DNA from: an uncultured Desulfovibrio sp.
GTDB taxonomy: Bacteria > Desulfobacterota > Desulfovibrionia > Desulfovibrionales > Desulfovibrionaceae
Assembly: GCA_944327295.1 (NCBI GenBank)
Contig: CALVHF010000008.1
Span: 1 to 54,568 of the forward strand
Length of the DNA stretch: 54,568 bases
Reading direction: 5' to 3'
Shown: positions 43,211 through 51,813 of the stretch, one piece after another
Position numbering within the stretch: the first letter of the stretch is position 1
Layout of the letters: every line of letters starts with the position of its first letter
Notes under the pieces: model-generated
Told to the model about the DNA's origin: nothing
Databases searched by the model: none
Seen by the model: only the letters and a program-made list of their open reading frames with translations
Made by a program: the position numbers and the translations under genes

Positions 43211-46120
43211 ATGTCGGATCTTGAAAAAAACAGCAGCGACACAGCGACCACCACACAGACTGCTCCGTCAGCCACCACTTCGCCCACAGGCGCGATCTCA
43301 AACGAGTCCGCTCCTGCACGCCCTACGGAGCCCTCTTCGGCCAGACAGGCCAGTGTTCAGGCGAGGACCGGTGACCAGGCCCAAAACCTGTCCCAGTCTT
43401 CCGGCACGCCCCTCCCAAGGAGCGTGCCTGCGGACAGTGGAGCGCCCGAGACACGGACAGCAGCCCCGAAAATAAGCATACGGCCTGCGGCTCCTGCCCA
43501 GGCATCCGGAAAAGCGGCTGTGCAGCCAGCCCAGTCCAGGCAGGGCCCGAAAATTTCCGTCACCAGACATGAGCCTGGCCAGGCCCCAGGACACAAAACC
43601 GTCCAGACAGCAGCCAGGACAGGCAGCCAGGCTGGCGGACAAGCTCAGGGGACGCAGGCCACACCCTTGACAGCGATCAGGGCCGCTTCCGCAGCCTCTG
43701 CCAGCCAAAAGCCTGCTCCACAGGGAGCCATCCCTGCTTCCAGGGGAACGGTGCGCGCCAAAGACAAGGGGCAGGCCCGTGCGCAGTCCGTGCCCGGTCG
43801 TCAGGACACATCAGCCCCTGCGCAGGCAGGTCGGGGACGCTCGACTGCGCAAGCCGGGGACACACAGGGGAGTGCAGAAACAAGGCCCCATGGACTGGAC
43901 GGCACGGCGGCTGCCATGCTGCGCAAGGCCCACGAGGCCGGCCGCAAGCCCGATGGCCCCATGTCTCCCCGTGAGCTTGTCACAGAACCCCTGCGTCCTT
44001 CCGATGTGGACTTCATGCCAGGCATCCTGCGCTGCATGGCCCTGCTGCTTCGTCTCAAGGGTGTCATTGTCTCGCCGCAGTTTCTCATGGCAGGCCTCAA
44101 CGGCAGTCATGTCACCCCTGAGGCCTGCCTGCGTGTTGCCCGCAAGGCCGGGCTCTCCGGCCGCATTCTCTACAGGCCGCGTCTTGAGGACATTCCTTCC
44201 CTCACCCTGCCCTGCATCCTGCTTTTGAGCAATGACCGCGCCTGCGTGCTGGTGAGCAAGAGCGGGGAGCGCGCCCAGGTCATCTTCCCGGAAACAGAGA
44301 ATACTGCCCAGAACATACAACTCGACGAGCTTCGGGCCGACTATTCGGGCTATGCCCTCTTTGCCTCGGTGGAGAGCAAGCCCGACGAGCGCACCGAGAG
44401 CTTCACCATCTCGAAAGGCAAGCGCTGGTTCTGGGACGTCCTGAGCTACTATGCCCCCATCTACCGCCATGTGGCCCTGGCCAGCGTGATCACCAATCTC
44501 ATTGCCGTGGCAACGCCCCTCTTTGTCATGAACGTGTACGACAGGGTGGTGCCCAATGCGGCTATGGAAACCCTGTGGGTGCTGGCCATAGGCGTGCTCA
44601 TAGCCTATATCTTCGACTTTCTGCTGCGCACCATGCGCGTCTACTTTGTGGATGTGGCCGGCCGCAATGCCGATGTCGTGCTCTCGAGCTCCCTGGTGAA
44701 CAAGGTGCTCGGCATGCGCCTGGACGCCAAACCCGAGTCCACGGGTGCCCTGACCAACAATCTGCGCGAATTCGAGCAGCTGCGCGACTTCTTCAGCTCC
44801 TCCACCCTGCTTGCCTGCATTGACGTGCCCTTCCTGGCCGTCTTCATCATCTTCATAGGCATTATCGCAGGCCCCATGTGCCTTCTGCCCATCTGCGCCA
44901 TCCCCGTGCTCGTGGGCCTTGGGCTCGTCATTCAGGGTTTTTCCAGGCGCAGCGCCGAAGCCTCCTACAAGCAGAACATGCAGAAGAACGCCCTGCTTGT
45001 GGAAATCGTCAACGGCCTTGAGACCATCAAGTCCTGCCAGGCGGAAAGCCGCATGCAGCGCCTCTGGGAGGCCGTGGTCGGCCTGTCTGCCAAGTCGAAC
45101 TCCGATTCGCGCAAGTACAACAACCTGGCCGTCAACGCCTCCCTGCTGGTCACACAGTTTGTCTCAGTCATTCTCATCATCTGGGGCGTCTACCGCATAG
45201 AAGAAGGCCTCATGACCATGGGCGCTCTCATTGGCGCCAACATCCTGCTCGGACGCACCATGGCGCCCCTCATGCAGATAGCTTCCCTGCTGACCAGGGT
45301 GCAGAACTCGCAGGTGGCCCTCAAGGCCCTGGATCTGCTCATGGCCCTGCCTTCGGAAAACGAGGCCCACAGGACACCCCTGGACTTTGGCCTGCTCAGG
45401 CCTTCCTTTACCATGGAAAACGTGAGCTTTGCCTACCCGAGGGAAAAGCGCCTGGCGCTCGATCGGGTGAACCTGCACATCGAGCCTGGCGAGCATGTGG
45501 GCATCATCGGCACCATGGGTTCGGGCAAGAGCACCCTTGCCAAGCTCCTCACTGGCCTCTATCTGCCCAAAGAGGGCGCCGTGAAGTTCGGCGGCGTGGA
45601 CATACGCCAGTTTGCCACCTCCGAGCTGCGCAGCCGGGTCGGCGTGCTGCCCCAGGATGTGGTGCTCTTTTACGGCAGCATACGCGACAACATTGCCCTG
45701 GGCGATCCCACCATCAATGACCACCTCATTCTGAGGGCTGCCACTGTGGCCGGTGTCAGCGACTTTCTGCGCAACAATCCCGCAGGCTTTGCTGCCCAGG
45801 TGGGCGAACAGGGCAAGGAGCTCTCCGGGGGCCAGCGCCAGTCCGTGGCCCTGGCCAGGGCCCTTGTGCACGATCCGGAAGTGCTCATTCTGGACGAACC
45901 CACGAGCAACATGGACACGGACTCCGAGCGCCAGCTGCAGCGCAGGCTCTACCAGGTGGCCCGGGGCCGGACGCTCATTCTTGTCACCCACCGCCTGAGC
46001 ATGCTGCGCCTTGTGGATCGACTCATCATCATGAAGGAAGGGCGCATTGTCTACGACGGCCCAAGAGATGCGTGCGATCTCTTCCGCCCCAAGTCAGCCG
46101 CACAGCCGCAGGGGAAGTAG
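43211..46120 (+). CDS. Type I secretion ABC exporter (LapB/HlyB type) with C39-like domain
   Basis: The 969-residue inner-membrane ATPase is of the type that drives one-step export of RTX or adhesin substrates. From N to C: an unusual Ala/Gln/Pro/Ser-rich, probably disordered tail (1-250); a C39-peptidase-like domain (about 265-390) in which Gly271 stands where the catalytic Cys belongs and the His is missing, so it can bind but not cleave substrates; a six-helix transmembrane domain (about 410-700); and an ABC domain with Walker A GTMGSGKST (767-775), LSGGQ (871-875) and VLILDEPTS. The HlyD-type gene starts 6 bases after the stop. The outer-membrane partner and the exported protein are not in the window. 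Confidence 0.92.
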   Translation: MSDLEKNSSDTATTTQTAPSATTSPTGAISNESAPARPTEPSSARQASVQARTGDQAQNLSQSSGTPLPRSVPADSGAPETRTAAPKISIRPAAPAQASGKAAVQPAQSRQGPKISVTRHEPGQAPGHKTVQTAARTGSQAGGQAQGTQATPLTAIRAASAASASQKPAPQGAIPASRGTVRAKDKGQARAQSVPGRQDTSAPAQAGRGRSTAQAGDTQGSAETRPHGLDGTAAAMLRKAHEAGRKPDGPMSPRELVTEPLRPSDVDFMPGILRCMALLLRLKGVIVSPQFLMAGLNGSHVTPEACLRVARKAGLSGRILYRPRLEDIPSLTLPCILLLSNDRACVLVSKSGERAQVIFPETENTAQNIQLDELRADYSGYALFASVESKPDERTESFTISKGKRWFWDVLSYYAPIYRHVALASVITNLIAVATPLFVMNVYDRVVPNAAMETLWVLAIGVLIAYIFDFLLRTMRVYFVDVAGRNADVVLSSSLVNKVLGMRLDAKPESTGALTNNLREFEQLRDFFSSSTLLACIDVPFLAVFIIFIGIIAGPMCLLPICAIPVLVGLGLVIQGFSRRSAEASYKQNMQKNALLVEIVNGLETIKSCQAESRMQRLWEAVVGLSAKSNSDSRKYNNLAVNASLLVTQFVSVILIIWGVYRIEEGLMTMGALIGANILLGRTMAPLMQIASLLTRVQNSQVALKALDLLMALPSENEAHRTPLDFGLLRPSFTMENVSFAYPREKRLALDRVNLHIEPGEHVGIIGTMGSGKSTLAKLLTGLYLPKEGAVKFGGVDIRQFATSELRSRVGVLPQDVVLFYGSIRDNIALGDPTINDHLILRAATVAGVSDFLRNNPAGFAAQVGEQGKELSGGQRQSVALARALVHDPEVLILDEPTSNMDTDSERQLQRRLYQVARGRTLILVTHRLSMLRLVDRLIIMKEGRIVYDGPRDACDLFRPKSAAQPQGK

Positions 46121-46126
46121 TGCCTT

Positions 46127-48280
46127 ATGACAACGCAAGACCAGCATCCAGAACAGGAACAAGACCACCAGAGCTCCCTTCCCCCGGAATACAAGGGCAT
46201 ACGCGGTGCCGGCTCCGCAGCCTGCCTGACCAGGCTGAGCGGGGAAAAAAGAAGCGCGCTCAAGGGGCAGACCACTTCTGACGAACAGAACACGGCCATA
46301 ACCTCCACAGGCGTGCTGACGGTCCATGCGGCCTGGGAAGGCGACGCTGCAGAGCGCAATCAGGCAGACGCGACAGGCACGACAGACAGGGCCCAGGGAC
46401 AGGGCGCTCGAGTCCAGCTGCCTGCAGCAGCCGGTGAAGCTGCTGCGGACAATCCGAAAACGCCCCCTGCCGAAGGTACAGGGATTGCAGTTGCCAACAT
46501 CTTCTCTGCCGCGGCAGCCCAGAAGGCCCTGCAGGAAGCTGCAGCCGGACTGCCTGGCCTGCCGGCACAGCCGGGAGCAGGCCAGCCGCCTGCTGCACCG
46601 CCCGTGCCTCTTGTGCAGGCTCGTGCCCAGGCTCAGGCCCAGCATCTGCCCACCAGGCGGCCTTTGCAGGCCCCACAGCCGCAGGAGGGCTTTGCCCAGG
46701 GGGCACCCGCTCCGGTCAGCCCCTCCAATGCGGCGGGCTTTTGCTCCTTTCTGAAGTCCATCCTCAAAAAGGGACCCAACGAGCAGACTCCCGACAGATC
46801 CTTCCTCTCCCAGCTTGGCGACCTTGTGACCGGCAAGAGGCAACAGGAAGTGGGCGCCCGCAGCATGACCATGCAGGGACAGGGGCTTTTTGCCGCCCTG
46901 GACGCGCCCCTGCAAGGACTCACCCCGGACGACATCCGCTATGCAGGCGACGTGGATGCCGCCTACTCGCGCAGGCCCAAGATTGGCGCCCGCGTCCTCT
47001 CCCTGACCATTGCCGTCTTCTTCACCATACTCATCATCTGGGCAGCCTTCTCGAAAATCGACGAAGTGACCCATTCCGAAGGCAGTGTCGTGGGCTCGCA
47101 GAGCACGCAGACCATCTCCAACCTGGAAGGCGGCATCTTGCGGGCCATGCTGGTGCGGGACGGCAATACCGTGCAAAAAGGCGACGTGCTGGCCCAGATA
47201 GACAACGAAATGGCCGCGAGCTCCTACCGCGATGCCATGCAGCGCAGCATGGACAACGTCTTTGCCCTCATCCGCCTGGAAGCGGAACTCAAGAATAGCG
47301 AGCCCGTCTTCCCCAAGGACCTCTATACATGGTCCGTGGAATACTTCGGACGCGAGGTGGATCCAGCCATGCTGCAGCAGGCCCAGCAGATTATTGCCGA
47401 CCAGAAAAGCGTCTGGCATTCGCGCACGGAACGCTTCCGGGTGGACGAGGACGTGCTGCGCAGCCAGGCCGCCCAGAGGGAGCGTGAAGTCCAGGAACAG
47501 ACAACGCACAGAGAGCAGCTCATACAGAGCCTGGCCCTCTCGAAGCAGCAGCGTGATGCCGCCAAGGCCCTGGTGAGCCGCAACAACTTCTCCCGCCTGG
47601 AGTACCTGGGCATGGAACAGAAGGTGGTGGAACTGCAAGGCCAGGTGGACATGCTGGATGCCACCATCTCCAAGGCCCAGGCGGCCGCAGCCGAGGCAAA
47701 GCACCGCATAGAGTCCCATACGGCCGAGTTTCGGGCCGGCATTACCGAGGAAATCAACAAGCGCCGCGTGGAGCTCACCACCCTGCAGGAAACCCTGGCC
47801 GCCGGTGGCGACCGGGTAACGCGTACCGATGTACGCTCTCCCGTGCGGGGCATCATCAAGCAGATCTACATCAATACCATTGGCGGCGTCGTCAAGCCCG
47901 GCGAACCCATCATGGACATTGTGCCCCTGGACGATACCCTGCTTGTGGAAGCCAGGGTCCGGCCCCAGGATGTGGCCTTTCTGCGGCCCGGGCAGAACGT
48001 CATGGTCAAGGTCACGGCCTACGACTTCTCCATCTACGGCGGTCTTGAAGGCAAGCTCGAGCAGATCAGTGCCGACACCATCGAAGGCAAGCAGGGCGAG
48101 TTCTACTACCTTGTCAAGATTCGCACGAGCAAGACCTACCTTGAGCACAACAACGAAATCCTGCCCATTATTCCCGGCATGATTGTGCAGGCCGACATCC
48201 TCATCGGCAAGAAGACCATATTGCAGTACCTGATGAAGCCCATTCTCAAGGCCAAGCAGAATGCACTGACAGAACGCTGA
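46127..48280 (+). CDS. HlyD/LapC-type membrane fusion protein
   Basis: This periplasmic adaptor joins the ABC exporter to a TolC-like channel. It is 717 residues, far above the usual ~400-480, because of a ~280-residue Ala/Gln/Pro-rich cytosolic tail. One transmembrane helix (about 289-308) follows. The lipoyl half GGILRAMLVRDGNTVQKGD, long coiled-coil hairpin arms (about 360-560) and the returning barrel with RSPVRGIIKQIY and VVKPGEPIMDIVP are typical of the family. It is translated from ATG 46127 in the same operon. The low-complexity tails of this protein and of the exporter look alike in composition. Confidence 0.9.
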   Translation: MTTQDQHPEQEQDHQSSLPPEYKGIRGAGSAACLTRLSGEKRSALKGQTTSDEQNTAITSTGVLTVHAAWEGDAAERNQADATGTTDRAQGQGARVQLPAAAGEAAADNPKTPPAEGTGIAVANIFSAAAAQKALQEAAAGLPGLPAQPGAGQPPAAPPVPLVQARAQAQAQHLPTRRPLQAPQPQEGFAQGAPAPVSPSNAAGFCSFLKSILKKGPNEQTPDRSFLSQLGDLVTGKRQQEVGARSMTMQGQGLFAALDAPLQGLTPDDIRYAGDVDAAYSRRPKIGARVLSLTIAVFFTILIIWAAFSKIDEVTHSEGSVVGSQSTQTISNLEGGILRAMLVRDGNTVQKGDVLAQIDNEMAASSYRDAMQRSMDNVFALIRLEAELKNSEPVFPKDLYTWSVEYFGREVDPAMLQQAQQIIADQKSVWHSRTERFRVDEDVLRSQAAQREREVQEQTTHREQLIQSLALSKQQRDAAKALVSRNNFSRLEYLGMEQKVVELQGQVDMLDATISKAQAAAAEAKHRIESHTAEFRAGITEEINKRRVELTTLQETLAAGGDRVTRTDVRSPVRGIIKQIYINTIGGVVKPGEPIMDIVPLDDTLLVEARVRPQDVAFLRPGQNVMVKVTAYDFSIYGGLEGKLEQISADTIEGKQGEFYYLVKIRTSKTYLEHNNEILPIIPGMIVQADILIGKKTILQYLMKPILKAKQNALTER

Positions 48281-48310
48281 TCAGGAACACTCATCCCACG
48301 GCATTTCCCT

Positions 48311-50371
48311 ATGGCAGCACACAGACATACCTCCTGGCCACTCCTTGCGGGAGCCTTCCTTCTGACCGGCCTTGCCACCATTGCGGGCATCACGGCCCTG
48401 TGGCAGCAGTCCTTGGTCAGCAGTACCACCTATCTCACCAGGGTCATCAGCGAACTGGACAAGGGACAGAGCGTGCTGGCACGCTCCTGGACCCGCGACC
48501 TTGAGGCAGCCTTGGGCACGCTGGCCGACAACAGCAGGTTCAGTGTCTTCATCGACAAGGTGAGCGGCATGAACCTGCCTGCCGACGTGCTGAGGACCCT
48601 GTGCGGCTCTGTCAACGAGCGCCAGTCCATGCTCGCCCTGCTCACGGTCCGCCGCACGCCCGAGGAAATGGACAAGCTGCGCTCCTTTGCCTCGGAGTCC
48701 GAAAGCATACGCAAGGATCTGGCCGAAATGGCCACCCGCTACAGCTTCCTGTCCATCACCCTCTTTTCCCGCGAGGGTGCACCCTGCCTTGGCACGGAAT
48801 TCATCACCGAGCGCACCGAGAACAGCGGCCGGCACCTTGCCCTAAGCATGGCCGGTTCTGCCAGCCGCACACTCTCCCAGCCTGCCTACATGAACGCAGG
48901 CAGGCTCTGCGTGGACATTGCCGTGCCCATGGTGCTCACGGACAAGCGCAGCATCCTGACCTACAATGTGGGCATCCTGCTGGTCACCATTGATCTTGGT
49001 GCCTGCATGGAACGCATGCAAGCAGCTCTCAACCCGGAAAGCGGCCTGCAGAGCCTTGTTTTCGAGGCACAGACCGATCGCTCGCTCGTCATGCTCACTG
49101 CAGGATCAGCAAGCAAGGTGCCCCTGGAAGGCTGGACAACCACGGAAGACGGCATACCCTTTGCCCTGCGCCGCATTCCGGGCCAGTCCCAGGACACCTA
49201 CTGCCTTGGCAAGCGCCTTCTGACCACCTCCCTCTTCCTGGTTACGGGCCTGCCGCAGCCTGCGGCCAGTGCCCTGCAGGAAACAGACGAGAACATCTCT
49301 CTCCTGCAGGCAGCTGGCCTTGCCTGCGCGCTTTTGCTGGCCCTCTTTGTCTTCTTCTTCCTTGTGTTCAGACACAAGGAGCAAGGCTTCCTGAAAACAG
49401 TCAAAAGGAGCACGACAGACAGGCTGCAGCAACAGCAGTTCCTGGATATCCTGGACCGGGAGGAAGGGCTTGGTCTTGTCTGTGTCGACTTTGACAACAA
49501 CATACTCTTTGCCAATACCACCTTTGCACGGCTTGCGGGCAAGAAGAGCCCGGCCCTGCTCATGGATACAACGCTCGCGGAACTGCCGGCCAGCCTGGCA
49601 GGCGACCTTGCCCAGCATGCGGGCAAGGTCTGGGCGTCCCCAACGCTTTCCACAAGCACCATGAAGATTGCCCTCAGGGACAGGGAACACAGCTATCTTG
49701 TCCATGCCGCTCCCTATGTGGACGAGGAAGGCTATCTTGCCGGCCTGCTTGTCATCTACAGGGATATCAGCGAACGTGTGGCTGCCAGGGAGCGTGCCGA
49801 CACGCTCATAGAACAGACGGCCGGCACCCTGCACCGCGTTCTCTTCAGCCTGGATCCCTATGCTGGCAGGCTGTCCACCCTCATTGGCGAGGTGGCTGTG
49901 CTTACGGCCGAGCTGGACGGAGACAAGAGCCCCGAGACCGCACGGCTCCTCTCCACCGCAGGCAAGCTCTGCCTGCTGACCAATATTCCCCGTGTGGCTG
50001 GCAGTGCCGCGCCCAAGGAAGAAGGAGGCCGCCACATCCCGGCCACCCTGGGCCTTTCTCTGGGCAACCTGGACATCGCGGGCCTGCCCGTACAGAGCAC
50101 CATTGCCGGTATGTACGAGCGCCTGGACGGCTCAGGGCTCCCCTTAGGTCTGAAGGCCGAGGATATCAGCAAGCCCTCCCGCTATCTGGCCATAGCCCAG
50201 TTCTTCTGTGCAGCCCTGCATCCCAGGAACGGCACGGCGCCCGAAGACTGGAAGGAAGCCTTTGCGCCCCTGCTTGACCAGGCCAAATTCGACGGGGCCG
50301 CAGGCAAGCTCTTCCGCTATCTGGGCACGCCGCAGGGCGAACGGCTCATCCTCCGCCTGCGTCGCAGATAG
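48311..50371 (+). CDS. Membrane sensor with periplasmic, PAS and degenerate HD-GYP domains
   Basis: This is a 686-residue protein. An N-terminal transmembrane helix (about 9-30) leads to a ~290-residue periplasmic sensor, probably Cache-like; a second helix (about 334-354) leads to a PAS domain (about 375-485). The C-terminal ~170 residues align by motif with HD-GYP phosphodiesterases, but the HD dyad reads Ser548-Thr549 (LLSTAGK where LLHDIGK is expected). The HHExxDGxGYP element is MYERLDGSGLP (601-611), with both His lost. It is therefore predicted not to cleave cyclic di-GMP and may instead sense it or act through protein contact. Its place in the secretion operon suggests control of adhesin export or retention. 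Confidence 0.8.
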   Translation: MAAHRHTSWPLLAGAFLLTGLATIAGITALWQQSLVSSTTYLTRVISELDKGQSVLARSWTRDLEAALGTLADNSRFSVFIDKVSGMNLPADVLRTLCGSVNERQSMLALLTVRRTPEEMDKLRSFASESESIRKDLAEMATRYSFLSITLFSREGAPCLGTEFITERTENSGRHLALSMAGSASRTLSQPAYMNAGRLCVDIAVPMVLTDKRSILTYNVGILLVTIDLGACMERMQAALNPESGLQSLVFEAQTDRSLVMLTAGSASKVPLEGWTTTEDGIPFALRRIPGQSQDTYCLGKRLLTTSLFLVTGLPQPAASALQETDENISLLQAAGLACALLLALFVFFFLVFRHKEQGFLKTVKRSTTDRLQQQQFLDILDREEGLGLVCVDFDNNILFANTTFARLAGKKSPALLMDTTLAELPASLAGDLAQHAGKVWASPTLSTSTMKIALRDREHSYLVHAAPYVDEEGYLAGLLVIYRDISERVAARERADTLIEQTAGTLHRVLFSLDPYAGRLSTLIGEVAVLTAELDGDKSPETARLLSTAGKLCLLTNIPRVAGSAAPKEEGGRHIPATLGLSLGNLDIAGLPVQSTIAGMYERLDGSGLPLGLKAEDISKPSRYLAIAQFFCAALHPRNGTAPEDWKEAFAPLLDQAKFDGAAGKLFRYLGTPQGERLILRLRRR

Positions 50372-50439
50372 CACGAGAGACAAAAGGTCCCAATCGCTCC
50401 CGTCTCCCGTGCCCCTTTCATTTCCAACCAAGGCTTTTT

Positions 50440-51444
50440 ATGCAGACACCCTTCTGGCTGCCCATCTGGCAAGCCGCAGCTTCCCTTCTTTCCGTAGCCA
50501 CGGAAGTGACTGTTGTCCTTCCCGTCATGGTCCTTCTCTGCCTGCTTCTCGGTCGCAGAAGACAGCGTGAGGCCATGGGCCGCTCAGGCCAGCTCTTTCT
50601 CCATATAGCCCTTGTCACGGCCTTCTTTGGTGCCGTGGATATAGCCGGACACGGCTTTGTGTCCCTGCAGGCCATACCGGCCAGTATGGACCAGCTTGTG
50701 CCGGCCCCCTTTGATCCCTTCTCTCTGCCCTGGCGATCCACAAGCACAAGCTTTGCAGCCTGGGCTCTTGGATCCCTGTGCCTTGGGATCTGTGCCCTGC
50801 TGGCACGGCCCATCTTTCGCACGGCAGCCTTCTCCATGGACGAAGACACCCTGAAGCTCATGGACAGGAAGGCTCTGGCAGCCTGCGCTGCCGCCCTTGC
50901 CGCCTTTGCCTGCTTCTTTGCCGCGAGCATTCTGCGCAACTGGCCATTCCTGGGCCTCCCTGAGCAGATGACGCAGGAAACGGTCTTTCAGGTCCTGCTC
51001 AAGCACAGCTGGAGGCAGTGCTGTGCCGCACTCATGCCTGCAGGCGGCATTGCCGTCTTCTCCCTCTTCCTGCAGCTTCCAGGCCTTTCCAGGGAACAGA
51101 AGCAGGAGGAGCGGGAAAACCGCAGGCAGGAAGTCATTCCCGGCACTGTCCCCGAAACGCTCCCTCTAAGCGAGGTGGAGAGCACGGCCTTTCGCATGTG
51201 CGCAGCCTTTGCCCTGGCGGGCGCCACTTTCCAGCTGCTGGACGCAGGCTTTCTGGCCTTCAGCTCCGTGGCGGCCTTAGGATCAGGATTGACCTCGGCC
51301 CTCATGCGCTTTGGCCCCTTCCTTGTGACCGCAGGCTCGCTCGCCTGCTGGGCCTTCATCTTTGTGCGCCCCAGGCGCAACATGCTCTTTCTGGCTCTTC
51401 TGCCCGTGCTGCTCATCCTTTTGCGGGCCGTGGGCCGGTTCTAG
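50440..51444 (+). CDS. Polytopic membrane protein of unknown function
   Basis: I do not recognise a family. The 334-residue product has about seven to eight hydrophobic segments, including ones near 15-38, 55-72, 105-125, 145-165, 195-215, 250-275 and 283-330, with a charged Glu/Arg/Gln loop near 218-242. It follows the sensor gene by 68 bases on the same strand, so it may be part of the secretion operon. The stop codon TAG lies inside the CTAG target site of a MITE-like element, so the original C-terminus may have been altered. Confidence 0.65.
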   Translation: MQTPFWLPIWQAAASLLSVATEVTVVLPVMVLLCLLLGRRRQREAMGRSGQLFLHIALVTAFFGAVDIAGHGFVSLQAIPASMDQLVPAPFDPFSLPWRSTSTSFAAWALGSLCLGICALLARPIFRTAAFSMDEDTLKLMDRKALAACAAALAAFACFFAASILRNWPFLGLPEQMTQETVFQVLLKHSWRQCCAALMPAGGIAVFSLFLQLPGLSREQKQEERENRRQEVIPGTVPETLPLSEVESTAFRMCAAFALAGATFQLLDAGFLAFSSVAALGSGLTSALMRFGPFLVTAGSLACWAFIFVRPRRNMLFLALLPVLLILLRAVGRF

Positions 51445-51541
51445 AGCAGTTTACCTTTTAAAGTTATACATCAGTATCGGAGTTGATAGCGATTTCAAGG
51501 CGTTCAGCTACGCCCATGTAAGCATTGGACATAAAACTGCT
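51445..51541. mobile_element. MITE-like element A (97 bp)
   Basis: Terminal inverted repeats AGCAGTTT (51445-51452) and AAACTGCT (51534-51541) are flanked on both sides by CTAG (51441-51444 and 51542-51545). With the self-complementary CTAG included, the inverted repeat is 12 bp. The interior is AT-rich relative to its surroundings and has no gene. CTAG duplications are known for some IS5-family elements, so this may be a non-autonomous relative. Confidence 0.6.
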
Positions 51542-51545
51542 CTAG

Positions 51546-51695
51546 GGCGTGTTGACAAATTAGGTGTCGCCCTGATCTGGCCTGATTTCAGACGGGGTCA
51601 TGGTGCAACAGTGAGCTCTAATGGAAGTTGATACGCCCCATTTATATCGGCATATGCCGGTTGCCACTGTCGGATTTTGATTTTGTCAACACGGC
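51546..51695. mobile_element. MITE-like element B (150 bp)
   Basis: Terminal inverted repeats GGCGTGTTGACAAA (51546-51559) and TTTGTCAACACGGC (51682-51695) differ at one position. They are flanked by CTAG at 51542-51545 and 51696-51699. No transposase fits in 150 bp. The left CTAG is shared with element A, so the two are stacked at one site. Confidence 0.7.
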
Positions 51696-51725
51696 CTAGG
51701 CAACAGGCTTTTTGAAAAAACATCA

Positions 51726-51768
51726 GGGCGGCATGCTGCAATGGTTGTTGCAGCGTGCCGCCCTTTTC
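51726..51768. terminator. Bidirectional terminator between the secretion operon and ilvA
   Basis: A 16-bp stem (51726-51741 with 51748-51763, one T-G wobble) has a 6-base loop. TTTTCTCTTTC follows on the plus strand, and on the minus strand an A-rich upstream segment becomes a U run. It lies between convergent transcripts. Confidence 0.88.
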
Positions 51769-51813
51769 TCTTTCTATCGACCCCTTGTGCCCGTGCGTCA
51801 GCAGAAGGCCTTC

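Noticed and set aside
48311..50371. Active HD-GYP phosphodiesterase or diguanylate cyclase
   Set aside because: The metal-binding His and Asp residues are replaced and there is no GGDEF or EAL motif.
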